The notes: a model not told the origin generated them from the letters alone. A stretch of 64,000 nt of DNA from Peptoanaerobacter stomatis (GCF_000238095.2 NZ_JH815225.1:148624-212623), one strand, 5' to 3'. Counted from the stretch's first letter, positions 24,276 to 33,113 are shown. A program made the numbers and translations.

Positions 24276-25259
24276 ATGTTTAATGAAGAGAAAAAAATTG
24301 CAGTCTTGATAGATGCCGATAACGTGTCACCTAAATATATAAAATCTCTTTTGGATGAAACATCAAACTACGGCACTATCACATATAGAAGAATATATGG
24401 AGACTGGACATCACAATCTCTTTCAGGTTGGAAATCTGTAATGCTTGAAAACTCTCTTAATCCTGTGCAACAATACAGCTATACAACAGGGAAAAATTCT
24501 ACCGACTGCGCAATGATAATAGATGCCATGGATATACTTTATTCTAATTCGGTGCAGGCTTTTTGTTTAGTGTCAAGTGATTCCGATTTTACAAGGTTGG
24601 TTATGAGATTGAGAGAAGCGGGTATGCTTGTCATAGGTATGGGAGAAAAGAAAACTCCAAAGCCTTTTACAAATGCTTGCAGTATATTTAAATATCTGGA
24701 TGTATTGGTGGAGTATGAAGAAGAACAAAACGATGAAGAGAAAATGGATATAAAGGAAAAATTGCCTATCGAAGATGGCCAATCATCTGATAAAAACTAT
24801 ATTACAAGTATAGATGACATAGAAAATATAATATTAAAAATAATATTGGAAAAATCGGATACAAGCAAATATATGAACATAGGTGAAATAGGTAACAGCA
24901 TACTCAAAAGATATCCTGATTTTGATGTGAGAAATTATGGATATTATAAACTATCTACATTTTTATCCAATCTTCCTTCAATAGGCATAGTCAAAAAGGA
25001 AAATTCAGTTAAAGCATATATAAAGGAAAACAACGAGATAAGGGATATAATATATACTATTTTGGAAGACAATGAGTCAAAATCAGTAGATATGGGAAGA
25101 TTATCACAATTGTTATTGGAAAAGATGCCGCAATTCGATGTAAAAAACTATGGATATAATAAATTCTCTAAATTTATATCATCATTTGACGAGTTTGAAA
25201 TAAAAAGTAGTGGACAAAGAAACTGCATAAAAAATGTCAGTATTAAGGTTGCAAGGTGA
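24276..25259 (+). CDS. NYN-domain protein with two LOTUS/OST-HTH domains
   Basis: A 327-residue protein. The N-terminal NYN (PIN-like) ribonuclease domain, about 1-150, shows the acidic residues of this fold in VLIDADNVSPKY, STDCAMIIDAMD and VSSDSDFTRLV. Two tandem LOTUS (OST-HTH) modules follow at about 185-250 and 255-320. They share the repeated pattern FDVRNYGYYKLSTFL / FDVKNYGYNKFSKFI. LOTUS domains bind RNA (G-rich or G4 RNA in some systems). The likely role is an RNA-targeting endonuclease, substrate unknown. ATG 24276 has AAGGGG upstream. The next gene starts 4 bases after its stop. Confidence 0.88.
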   Translation: MFNEEKKIAVLIDADNVSPKYIKSLLDETSNYGTITYRRIYGDWTSQSLSGWKSVMLENSLNPVQQYSYTTGKNSTDCAMIIDAMDILYSNSVQAFCLVSSDSDFTRLVMRLREAGMLVIGMGEKKTPKPFTNACSIFKYLDVLVEYEEEQNDEEKMDIKEKLPIEDGQSSDKNYITSIDDIENIILKIILEKSDTSKYMNIGEIGNSILKRYPDFDVRNYGYYKLSTFLSNLPSIGIVKKENSVKAYIKENNEIRDIIYTILEDNESKSVDMGRLSQLLLEKMPQFDVKNYGYNKFSKFISSFDEFEIKSSGQRNCIKNVSIKVAR

Positions 25260-25263
25260 CCGG

Positions 25264-26226
25264 ATGAAAATACAAATAATACCGATAAGAATTGGTGATA
25301 TAAATACTAATGAAATAATAATAGAGAATTCTCAAAAAATAAAGATAGCTTTTTTGACTTATTGTGGGATTATAACAAAATTTGAAGTACCTGATTCAAA
25401 CGGAAACTTCGAAAATATAATAAAACATCAAAAAGATAATCTTTACGACAAAAATTCGTTTGATTATGCTAATATAATAATGATAAAATCTGATAAATCT
25501 TCGTTGCTTGACAAAAAAGAATATATATTTATGGATGATATGGAAGTTTTTTCCAAATCAAACATTTCAGAGTATGAGTTTGAGACATTTAGAGAAAAAG
25601 ATTTGATAAGAGTCAGTTTAAAATCTACTACGCTCCACAGCAACGGTTTTAATATAAATAAGATTATAAAGTACAGCTTGGACGAAGAAAATAACTTCTT
25701 GATAGATTATGAAATAGAGTCGGAAAAAAGCATATCGCTTAACATATTCAACAATTTGAGTTTTAACATAAGACCTGAAGATGAAGAAGGTATATTAAAT
25801 CACAGACTTCTTATTCCAAGCAAATTTTTCTATCAAATATCTTCTAAAGAGGCGAAAATAAGGAAACTCAGCGTAGAAAATACTCCGTTTGATTTTTCGT
25901 ATTTAAGATCAATAAAAGACGGAGTTAAAAGTCATTACGGAAGAATACACAAAAATGAAGTGTATAATACATTGTTTGAACTGGAAAATATGGATATAGA
26001 GCCAACAGTGAGTATATATCATGAAAATTCAAAAAGACTTTTAAATATTACTACCAATAATACTCATATATTTGTAAATTCCAATAATATTAGTAATAAT
26101 GAATTTATAAATATAAGATTCTATGATTTTATATTAAATGATAAATGGATGAGATTGGAGTTTCCTGTTATAACACCGGATAATAAATATCATAAATTCA
26201 TAAATTACAATTTTAAGATTATGTAG
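25264..26226 (+). CDS. Divergent aldose 1-epimerase-like protein
   Basis: A 320-residue protein whose pattern recalls the galactose mutarotase superfamily. It has an early LTYCGIITKFEVPDSNGNFENII (no run longer conserved), the middle LHSNGFNINKIIKYSL, the NIFNNLSFNI segment and LIPSKFFYQISS...TPFDF. In true mutarotases two His and a Glu are catalytic. The second His (in NHSYFNL of the family) is replaced here, so the enzyme may be inactive or act on another ligand. ATG 25264 has AAGGTG 6 bases before it. It lies between the NYN protein and coaE in a tight four-gene run. Family call is moderate. Confidence 0.55.
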   Translation: MKIQIIPIRIGDINTNEIIIENSQKIKIAFLTYCGIITKFEVPDSNGNFENIIKHQKDNLYDKNSFDYANIIMIKSDKSSLLDKKEYIFMDDMEVFSKSNISEYEFETFREKDLIRVSLKSTTLHSNGFNINKIIKYSLDEENNFLIDYEIESEKSISLNIFNNLSFNIRPEDEEGILNHRLLIPSKFFYQISSKEAKIRKLSVENTPFDFSYLRSIKDGVKSHYGRIHKNEVYNTLFELENMDIEPTVSIYHENSKRLLNITTNNTHIFVNSNNISNNEFINIRFYDFILNDKWMRLEFPVITPDNKYHKFINYNFKIM

Positions 26227-26235
26227 GTAATAATT

Positions 26236-26823
26236 ATGAAAATAGTAGGGATAACAGGCTCAATTGCAAGCGGAAAAAGTGAAGTAAGCAAATATATATC
26301 ATCAAAAGGATATAAAATAACAGACGCAGACTATATATCAAGAAACATAACCAAAAAAGGCAATATAGGATATAAAGTGATAATTGATAATTTTGGGAAT
26401 GTGATTGATGAATCAGGAGAAATAGACAGAAAAAAACTTTCAAACATGGTGTTCAATGACAGCAAGCAACTTGAGAAACTCAATTCGTTATTACATCCTT
26501 TGATATTTGAAGAGATTGACAAAAATATAAAATCATTTAACAATGAAAAAACAGTTTTTTTAGATGCACCGCTTTTGTTTGAGACTATGCTTTATAAAAA
26601 ATGTGATGAGATTATACTCATATATTGCGATGAAAAAACTCAAATAGAAAGAATTATATTGAGAGATAATACAGATGAGGAAAAGGCAAGACTTATAATA
26701 GAAAAACAGATGAGTGTAGAAGAAAAAATGAAAAATAGCGACTATATAGTTGAAAATAACACAACACTGGACAAGTTGCATTTTAAAATAGATGAAGTAT
26801 TGAATATGATAATTAGGGATTGA
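26236..26823 (+). CDS. coaE: Dephospho-CoA kinase
   Basis: CoaE phosphorylates the 3'-hydroxyl of dephospho-CoA, the last step of coenzyme A synthesis. The 195-residue protein has a Walker A-type GSIASGKSEVS loop (8-18), then DADYISR, LHPLIFEEI, and the adenine/lid segments FLDAPLLFET and RIILRDN. Its length is standard. It follows the mutarotase-like gene by 9 bases and abuts the lytic transglycosylase gene, with one base between the stop and the next ATG. Confidence 0.93.
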   Translation: MKIVGITGSIASGKSEVSKYISSKGYKITDADYISRNITKKGNIGYKVIIDNFGNVIDESGEIDRKKLSNMVFNDSKQLEKLNSLLHPLIFEEIDKNIKSFNNEKTVFLDAPLLFETMLYKKCDEIILIYCDEKTQIERIILRDNTDEEKARLIIEKQMSVEEKMKNSDYIVENNTTLDKLHFKIDEVLNMIIRD

Positions 26824-26824
26824 T

Positions 26825-27400
26825 ATGAAGATTAAAAAATGGGTAATACCTCTTTTTACAGTTATATTTTTAGTGATATTTTTCAAAATAGTAGGATTCG
26901 ATGAGATTAAAAAAATTATTTATGAATATTCACATCCTGTAAGATATGAAAATATTGTTGATAAATACAGCAAATTATATAATGTTGACAAGGAACTAAT
27001 ATATGCAATAATTCAAAATGAGTCAAAATTTTATACGTTTGCTAAGTCAAAAACCGGCAGTAAAGGATTGATGCAAGTGTCGGATGTGACTTATGAGCAT
27101 GCTAAAAATGTAATAGACATAAAAAGAGATGATATATATGATAAGGAAACCAATATAGAGGTCGGAGTGTGGTATCTTTCGCATCTAATAAGTAGATTTA
27201 AAAATGAAAAGTATGCCATTTTAGCTTATAATGCAGGACCTGAAAATATATTGGAATGGATAAATAGAGGTTTTTTAGATGTTAGTAAAGAATATACAAG
27301 CTGGAATATACCTTTTATAGAAACCAGAATGTATATAGAAAAAGTTATAAAATCTAAAGAATACTATTCAAAATTGTTTGTATCGGGAAAATATAAGTGA
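26825..27400 (+). CDS. Membrane-anchored lytic transglycosylase
   Basis: A 191-residue protein with an N-terminal hydrophobic anchor (about 6-24) and an SLT-type transglycosylase domain (about 45-175). Catalytic Glu lies in YAIIQNESKF, followed by SKTGSKGLMQVS and ILAYNAGPENILEW, all diagnostic. It cleaves peptidoglycan glycan strands with formation of 1,6-anhydro-muramoyl ends. The coaE-slt gene pair is commonly seen in clostridia. Translation is coupled to coaE (TGATATG junction). A terminator follows. Confidence 0.92.
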   Translation: MKIKKWVIPLFTVIFLVIFFKIVGFDEIKKIIYEYSHPVRYENIVDKYSKLYNVDKELIYAIIQNESKFYTFAKSKTGSKGLMQVSDVTYEHAKNVIDIKRDDIYDKETNIEVGVWYLSHLISRFKNEKYAILAYNAGPENILEWINRGFLDVSKEYTSWNIPFIETRMYIEKVIKSKEYYSKLFVSGKYK

Positions 27401-27406
27401 TTAAAA

Positions 27407-27453
27407 AATGCTATAATTTTTCACTAATTATAGCATTATATATTGCTTTTTTT
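27407..27453 (+). terminator. Terminator after coaE-slt
   Basis: AATGCTATAATT (27407-27418) pairs with AATTATAGCATT (27426-27437), 12 perfect pairs, with a T-run starting 8 bases later. Confidence 0.75.
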
Positions 27454-27504
27454 ATGAATATAAAAAAGTATAGAATAAAATATTATAGATAGAGGGATTT
27501 TTTT

Positions 27505-28776
27505 ATGAATAAATCGGTTAAAAGAGATGTATTAATTGTATCATTTGCCTTGTTTTCTATGTTTTTTGGAGCAGGTAATGTTATATTTCCACCATATTTA
27601 GGACTTACAAGCGGAAGTGATTTTTTATTGTCTGCGCTTGGCTTTATTATTACAGGTGCCGGTTTACCTATACTTGGTATCATAGCTATTGCCAAATCAG
27701 GAACATTTGATAATTTTGCAAATAGAGTTTTTAATAGATTTCCGTTAATTCTTGGAACTTGCATAATGATTGCAATAGGACCGCTTCTTGCTATACCTAA
27801 AACAGCCGCATTAACATATGAAATAGGAATTAAAACATTATTTCCAAACTCAAACTCATATATAGCGATAATAATATTTTTCTTAGTTACATTGTTTTTT
27901 TCACTAAATTCAAGCAATGTTATAGATAAATTAGGTGCAATATTGACACCGTTATTACTAATATCTTTAATAATACTTATAGTAAATGGAATAGTAAATC
28001 CTTTGGGAGTACCAAAAGATTTAAAAATTGAAGGTGCCTTTTCAATGGGCTTTGTTAATGGATATCAGACTATGGATGCTCTTGCTTCAATAATGTTCGC
28101 AATGATTATTATAAAAAGCATTTCACAAAAAGGTTATAAAGGAGAAAAACTCAGAAATATAACATCAGTTACAGGTTTTTTTGCAGGATTAGGGCTTGCG
28201 CTCATATATTTCGGACTTTTATATATAGGAGCTTGTGCGAGCGCTTCGGTATCACCTGATATAAGTAAGAGTGATATGGTAATATATATAGCTGAACAAA
28301 CTATGGGAGATATAGGAAAATTCATACTTGCAATGATAATAAGTTTTGCGTGTCTTACAACTGCAATAGGTCTTACTACAACAGCAGGGGAATATTTTGA
28401 AACAATTACAAAGGGAAAACTAAAATATAAATTTACAGTTGTATTTACTTGTATATTCAGTGCGTGTATGGCATATTTGGGAGTAGACAAAATAGTAGCA
28501 TTTTCAGCACCTATATTATCAGCGCTTTATCCAACAAGTATAATATTGATAGTATTAAACGTGTTTTCTATAAAAAACAAATATATATATAAAGCTTCTT
28601 GCTTACCTGTGCTTATATATGGGATATTGACATCTATATTGCCAAAAGCGATATCTGAACAGATAAACTCTATTTATCCTATGTTTACAGATGCTTTCGG
28701 TTGGTTGCCATTAGCAATAGTAGGAGGAGTTGTAGGCTATATAGTGTCTTTAAAAAATGTCAGAGTTGCTGAATAA
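27505..28776 (+). CDS. brnQ: Branched-chain amino acid carrier BrnQ
   Basis: A 423-residue, about 12-helix secondary transporter of the LIVCS family, importing leucine, isoleucine and valine with Na+ or H+. The start segment VSFALFSMFFGAGNVIFPPYLG (read in parts) is the family signature. VNGYQTMDALASIMFA and ITTAGEYFE-like TTTAGEYFE segments also match. ATG follows AGAGGG. It is monocistronic with its own terminator. No T-box or other leader structure is visible in the 100 bases upstream. Confidence 0.93.
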   Translation: MNKSVKRDVLIVSFALFSMFFGAGNVIFPPYLGLTSGSDFLLSALGFIITGAGLPILGIIAIAKSGTFDNFANRVFNRFPLILGTCIMIAIGPLLAIPKTAALTYEIGIKTLFPNSNSYIAIIIFFLVTLFFSLNSSNVIDKLGAILTPLLLISLIILIVNGIVNPLGVPKDLKIEGAFSMGFVNGYQTMDALASIMFAMIIIKSISQKGYKGEKLRNITSVTGFFAGLGLALIYFGLLYIGACASASVSPDISKSDMVIYIAEQTMGDIGKFILAMIISFACLTTAIGLTTTAGEYFETITKGKLKYKFTVVFTCIFSACMAYLGVDKIVAFSAPILSALYPTSIILIVLNVFSIKNKYIYKASCLPVLIYGILTSILPKAISEQINSIYPMFTDAFGWLPLAIVGGVVGYIVSLKNVRVAE

Positions 28777-28790
28777 TAAAGTTGTAATAA

Positions 28791-28833
28791 AAAAACAGTT
28801 ATATTTCAAATAGTTGATATATAACTGTTTTTT
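28791..28833 (+). terminator. Terminator of brnQ
   Basis: AAAAACAGTTATAT (28791-28804) pairs perfectly with ATATAACTGTTTTT (28819-28832), continuing into a T-tract. Confidence 0.88.
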
Positions 28834-28840
28834 GTATTTT

Positions 28841-29004
28841 TATGCTAATATTGGTTTAATTAATGGATAAAATTTATATAATCTTTTTAATTTGATATTA
28901 TTTTCTAATAAAATTATGTATATAATTATATAGCATCAATATGAATAGTCTACCGGAAAAATTAATTATTATGATTTTCCATTATTCCCATAAGATTTTA
29001 GTAT
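28841..29004. repeat. Composite MITE-like repeat, copy F
   Basis: The left 40 bases (ATGCTAATATTGG ... TTAATTAATGGATAAAATTT) match the left end of family 1 copy C. The right part (28896-29004), with TTTCTAATAAAATTAT, TTATTATGATTTTCCATT and TTTTAGTAT, matches the reverse strand of the repeat at 46766-46872. It looks like two elements joined or one inserted in another. Confidence 0.6.
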
Positions 29005-29070
29005 GAGTATGCTCATTATATTAAAAACTATCTATATTTAAGCTAAATAATAAAGCGAGCTTAATTATTT

Positions 29071-30249
29071 TTATTGTATAGTACAGTTATAGAATTTGAC
29101 ATTACCGTTAAACAGTTTAGGATAAGTGTTATTTAAAAATTCACAACTTTCAAATATTATATTATTTCCGTTTTCTGCATTAATAAAAGAAAAATATGTG
29201 CTTGTTTCATTATTTTTAATTAAAGAGCTTACTACTTTTGAATCAGAGCAATTTGTAAATTCAAACATTGAAAATTCCTTACAATCTCTAAATATACAAG
29301 ATGATAAATTAATATTTCTACTGCTATTAAATGTTACACAACCATATGTGCATTCATATATCTCTGAGTTTACTGCGAATAAATCAGAAACATTTTCTCC
29401 GATTATTCCATATGTTCCGCAACCATACAGTTTGCAATTTTCGATATATATATTAGAACTGTTTGCAAGGCTTATAACTCCACCTGTGCAATATCCTGTA
29501 TCAATTGTGTGACCTGCTATAATATTTTTAATTTTAATATTTTTGCAGTTTTCAAAAGGAAGCACATTTGCATACCTTGGAGTGACTAATAAAGTTGGAA
29601 CGACACCATCTTTGGCATCTATTATAATATTATTTACATTTGATATGATATGTTCTTCTCCGTCAAAAGCATGCTCAGTTTTTATTGCAGGATTTGATAT
29701 GTTTTTAACTTTAGTTAAATTATATTCTGATGCTGTCAAAATAATCTTTGTATTGTTTTTTATATTATTTAGAAGTTCCGTTGCGTTAGATACTTCTACA
29801 ACTCTATATTTTAAAATTGAAACAGAACTGTCGTAAGGGTCCCAATCAACAGTACAATCCAAGGCTTCTGACACAAGTCTCAACGGAACTAAAGTAACAC
29901 CGTTTTTGTTTATAGTTGCTGGACTTAAAGGATTTTTCTTACCATTTACAGTATACGAATTTTTTTCAATTATGATAGTTTTTTTAGATTTTTTATCTTT
30001 AATTTTAGCAGTGGCAGTTGATGAATCCCATGAAACAGTGCAACCTAAATTTTCTGATATATCTCTAAGCGGTACAAATGTTGTTCCGTTTGATATAACA
30101 GGAGATGTTTTCATACTAATTTTCTTTTCATTGATGTAAACTGTAATTGATTTTTCTGCAAATGTTTTGCTTGGCAAAATGCTGATTAAACATATAAGCA
30201 GTAAAAAATATGTAATAACTTTAAAATAACATTTTTTTTCATAGTTCAT
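29071..30249 (-). CDS. Secreted protein: copper-amine-oxidase-N domain plus beta-helix
   Basis: A 392-residue exported protein. It has a signal peptide (about 1-31, cut near TFAEKS), then two linked copper amine oxidase N-terminal-like repeats (about 32-150). Both repeats carry VPLRDISENLGCTVSWD / VPLRLVSEALDCTVDWD, typical of clostridial wall or stalk modules. The remainder (160-392) is a right-handed parallel beta-helix: repeated N-I-x-I-x-x-C/S units such as NIKIKNIIAG, NIYIENCKLYGCG, NINLSSCIF, as in pectate lyase-like proteins. No catalytic motif is obvious. It could bind or modify extracellular glycans. AGGAGG precedes the ATG. It is the only gene of its unit, and its 3' end lies near the repeat at 28841-29004. 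Confidence 0.82.
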   Translation of the reverse strand: MNYEKKCYFKVITYFLLLICLISILPSKTFAEKSITVYINEKKISMKTSPVISNGTTFVPLRDISENLGCTVSWDSSTATAKIKDKKSKKTIIIEKNSYTVNGKKNPLSPATINKNGVTLVPLRLVSEALDCTVDWDPYDSSVSILKYRVVEVSNATELLNNIKNNTKIILTASEYNLTKVKNISNPAIKTEHAFDGEEHIISNVNNIIIDAKDGVVPTLLVTPRYANVLPFENCKNIKIKNIIAGHTIDTGYCTGGVISLANSSNIYIENCKLYGCGTYGIIGENVSDLFAVNSEIYECTYGCVTFNSSRNINLSSCIFRDCKEFSMFEFTNCSDSKVVSSLIKNNETSTYFSFINAENGNNIIFESCEFLNNTYPKLFNGNVKFYNCTIQ

Positions 30250-30607
30250 TTTAAATACCTCCTAATTTTGTGATTTTTTAAGTAATGAATTTTTCAATTC
30301 ATTTATTATGTATATTGATTTAATACTAAACACTAATTAAAAATCATATACTAAAAAATTTGTATTTTTTAAAATTGCAAATCATATAAAGTTTAGATAT
30401 TTTATAATTTGTAATAGAGTTTGGTATTATTAAAAAAATATGTAATATTTATACATAAAAATATCTATAATAATTTTATGTATTTTTTAAATTTGAGATT
30501 GGTAATGATAAATTTTTTACAAAAAATTAAGTAAATCCATCTTTAAGTTAATTTATATCATAAACTTAAATTTCATATCTTTTATTAAACTTCGACAAAG
30601 TTTATTT
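30250..30607. other. Intergenic region between beta-helix gene and clc gene
   Basis: This holds the promoter side of the beta-helix gene, one repeat element (30321-30430) and AT-rich DNA. It ends with a small inverted repeat (ACTTCGACAAAGT near 30589-30602, with TTGTCGAAGT at 30615-30624) at the 3' end of the clc gene. Confidence 0.5.
30321..30430. repeat. MITE-like intergenic repeat, family 4 copy K
   Basis: The ends TAATACTAAACACT and AGAGTTTGGTATTA are inverted repeats (12 of 14). The interior TTTTATAATTTG block and right end match the repeat at 13643-13726. Confidence 0.6.
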
Positions 30608-32158
30608 TCATATGTTGTCGAAGTAGTCTATAATATCTTTAAGGTGTTTGTTGTCTGTCAGTACAGTTATTGTATCTCCGCCTTTTATGACCGTATTTCC
30701 TTTTGGAATTATTTCGTTGTCTAATCTTTTTATTGAAACTATTAGTGCATTAAAAGGCATATCTATATCTTTTATATACGTTCCTGAAATAGAGGAGTCA
30801 TAATTTATTATGAACTGATGCAATACTTTTTCATTTATGTAATTATTTTCAGTTTCTTGAAGTGATGAATTAAGCATTCTTTCAAATAATTCTTCATAAA
30901 TAGGTTTGCATCCACATATTTCGGCTACTAAATATGCTGTTATTGAAACCATACATAAAGATAATATGTGTTCAAATGAACCTGTCATTTCTGTTACAAG
31001 CATTATTGATATTATTGGTGAGCGTACTACACTTGAAAGCATTGCAGCCATAGCAAGTATGATAAAATTTACAAAATAATCGTTGTTTATATCAATCAGG
31101 CTAAAATGAGCTATTATGTTATAATAAATTCCTCCTCCTATAGCACCTATTACAAGTGTTGGTAAGAATATTCCGCCTTGAGCTGTAGAGCCGTAGCTTA
31201 TGGCTGTAAATAATAGATTAAGTACAAGTATCATAGTTAACAGTTGTATGGATACTCTGTTTGCAACAAGACTTTCTATTACGTGATGTCCGCCTCCTAA
31301 AACATATGGAAATGTATAACCGAAAATTCCGGCAATCAAAAATGCTATTATAGGTTTAAATTCATTTTTTATTGGCAGTTTTTTATAAAGTGTTTGTATA
31401 GAAAGCAGAGTTTTATTAAAACTTACTCCAATAAGTCCGATTATTATTCCAAGTATTATTATATGACCATATTCATTTAAACTGAGCGGTGTTTTTACGG
31501 AAAATGAAAAGCTTGGTGAAAGCCCAAATATTGTCTTGCTCATAAAGTCGGCGATAACACTTGCTATTATAGCCGGTACAAGTACTAAATGTGAAAAGTT
31601 TTTATGTATTTCTTCAAGTACGAAAATTGTACCTGATATAGGAGCTGAAAATGCGGCAGATAGTCCTGCACTTGCACCTGCACTTATCAAATACCTCTGT
31701 TCATTTTGATCACGCCTTAAAAATTTTGCAATAAGCTTAGCCGTGGCGGCCCCTAATTGTATAGAAGGTCCTTCTCTACCAAGTGATAAGCCTCCAAGCG
31801 CTGCAAAACTTCCTCCTACAAATTTGGATATGATAGTTTTTAAGGAGTCCATATTAAATACTCCCATAAGCTCTCCTTGAACTTGTGGTATACCGCTACC
31901 GCTACTTAAAGGCGCCCACTTTACCAATAACCCGACTATCAATCCAAGAGATGAGAGCAGTATTATCAAAATTAAAAAATATGTAAAATTAAGCGGTATA
32001 GAGTACAAATATCGACAAATTTTCTCCATATAAGAGAGAAAAAATCTGTAAGATACAGATACAAAGCCTGCACCTATTCCGATCAATATACCGTCAAATA
32101 CTAATGTTTTTTTCATATTGGAAAAGTTATTCAATATGTCTTTAGTGGATGATTTCAA
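30608..32158 (-). CDS. ClC-family chloride transporter with TrkA-C domain
   Basis: A 516-residue membrane protein. Residues 1-430 form the ClC fold, with anion-site motifs GSGIPQVQG (about 83) and GREGPSIQLG (about 122, containing the gating Glu). The FVLEEI segment has a Glu where H+/Cl- exchangers place the internal proton Glu, so exchange rather than channel activity is likely. Residues about 440-516 match the TrkA-C (RCK C-terminal) domain, which binds small ligands. Start is TTG with AAAGGAG 6-7 bases upstream. It is transcribed alone and probably handles acid or osmotic stress. Confidence 0.92.
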   Translation of the reverse strand: MKSSTKDILNNFSNMKKTLVFDGILIGIGAGFVSVSYRFFLSYMEKICRYLYSIPLNFTYFLILIILLSSLGLIVGLLVKWAPLSSGSGIPQVQGELMGVFNMDSLKTIISKFVGGSFAALGGLSLGREGPSIQLGAATAKLIAKFLRRDQNEQRYLISAGASAGLSAAFSAPISGTIFVLEEIHKNFSHLVLVPAIIASVIADFMSKTIFGLSPSFSFSVKTPLSLNEYGHIIILGIIIGLIGVSFNKTLLSIQTLYKKLPIKNEFKPIIAFLIAGIFGYTFPYVLGGGHHVIESLVANRVSIQLLTMILVLNLLFTAISYGSTAQGGIFLPTLVIGAIGGGIYYNIIAHFSLIDINNDYFVNFIILAMAAMLSSVVRSPIISIMLVTEMTGSFEHILSLCMVSITAYLVAEICGCKPIYEELFERMLNSSLQETENNYINEKVLHQFIINYDSSISGTYIKDIDMPFNALIVSIKRLDNEIIPKGNTVIKGGDTITVLTDNKHLKDIIDYFDNI

Positions 32159-32491
32159 AGTTTTCTCCTTTCATATTTTTTATAATTTTCAATTAATATT
32201 ATAACATAGTGTAAAAAACAATGTAAGATATATTTAAAAACATTTTCATAAAAAATTTATGGATTAAAAGTATTAATAAAATACTGAAAATAAGTTTTTA
32301 TATGCTTATTTTCCAATATATCTAAATTTTTTTTAAAATAAATTGACAATTTAGATTTTTTTTGTTATTATTGTTAAGGTAAATTCCATATAGAAATTTT
32401 TGATATATTACCGTTTATTTTTAAATAAAATATATGTTTGTATGACAGATTTTATATTTAATAAATAAATTGGTATATTGTAGTTTTTTTG
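32159..32491. other. Divergent intergenic region, clc to tRNA-Gly
   Basis: AT-rich region of 333 bases that must carry the promoters for the clc gene (minus) and tRNA-Gly (plus). I see no repeat element, ORF or convincing hairpin in it. Confidence 0.5.
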
Positions 32492-32564
32492 CGGGTGTAG
32501 CTCAGTGGTAGAGCCCCGGTCTTCCAAACCGGTTGCGAGGGTTCGATCCCCTTCACCCGCTCCA
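32492..32564 (+). tRNA. tRNA-Gly (anticodon TCC)
   Basis: Cloverleaf is complete: acceptor GCGGGTG with CACCCGC, D arm GCTC/GAGC, anticodon stem CCGGT/ACCGG with loop CTTCCAA (anticodon TCC, U33 present), T loop TTCGATC, and encoded CCA at 32562-32564. Confidence 0.97.
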
Positions 32565-32590
32565 TTTTTTATAAGATAGATTTTTTATAA

Positions 32591-32618
32591 AAAACACCAT
32601 TCACAGCAATGGTGTTTT
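32591..32618 (+). terminator. Terminator after tRNA-Gly
   Basis: AAAACACCATT (32591-32601) pairs with AATGGTGTTTT (32608-32618), 11 perfect pairs, ending in T residues. Confidence 0.85.
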
Positions 32619-32750
32619 ATTATTGTAAAAATTATGATATAATTTATAAAATAGTTTGAAAATTGTTCAAACATATTTTTGTAAGGATATTCATTGAAAC
32701 TATGATAAATTATATGGTATAAAAATATAAATTATAGCAATTTTTTTTAA

Positions 32751-32853
32751 TAGTAGGACTGGTTTAAAAAGACACATAGGATGATGATTAACAATAAAGC
32801 TCATTAGTTTATCAAAATATAAATGTATATTCTTTTAATTAGATAATAGTATA
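32751..32853. repeat. MITE-like intergenic repeat, family 3 copy G
   Basis: About 80 percent identical by eye to 40753-40860: shared blocks TTAAAAAGACA, AATAAAG, AAAATATAAATRTATRTTCTTTT and the end AGATAATAGTATA. Confidence 0.72.
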
Positions 32854-33020
32854 AGTTATATATATTATTCAGTAAAATTTGCACTATAAAATGTATAGAA
32901 TGAGGCGAACGAATATATCTTGAATATGTGTACTAAAGAGACACAAATGAAAAATATACCGGTCCAATGACATAAATACACATTTTTATACCAAATTTCA
33001 ATAAACTAAAATTAAAATGT

Positions 33021-33095
33021 GCATCTATAGTTCAAGGGATAGAACGCTCGCCACCGAAGCGAGAGATATGGGTTCGAGTCCTATTAGATGTGCCA
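33021..33095 (+). tRNA. tRNA-Arg (anticodon CCG) with atypical anticodon loop
   Basis: Cloverleaf: acceptor GCATCTA/TAGATGT (first pair G-U), D arm GTTC/GAAC, anticodon stem CTCGC/GCGAG, T arm ATGGG/CCTAT with loop TTCGAGT, G73 and encoded CCA. The anticodon loop reads CACCGAA, giving anticodon CCG but A at position 33 instead of the near-universal U. It ends 18 bases before the thyX start with no terminator between. Confidence 0.9.
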
Positions 33096-33113
33096 AATAC
33101 AGTGAGGTGAGTT

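Larger units (their letters stand above)
32565..33020. other. Intergenic region between tRNA-Gly and tRNA-Arg
   Basis: This holds the tRNA-Gly terminator, one repeat (32751-32853) and, at about 32879-32995, a stretch less AT-rich than its surroundings (ATGAGGCGAACG, TACCGGTCCAATGAC). That stretch includes an ATGTGTA/TACACAT pairing. It has no ORF with a ribosome site and could be a small RNA or relic. Confidence 0.4.

Noticed and set aside
27454..27504. T-box or other leader riboswitch before brnQ
   Set aside because: The gap is only about 100 bases from the previous gene, contains a terminator and shows no T-box consensus.
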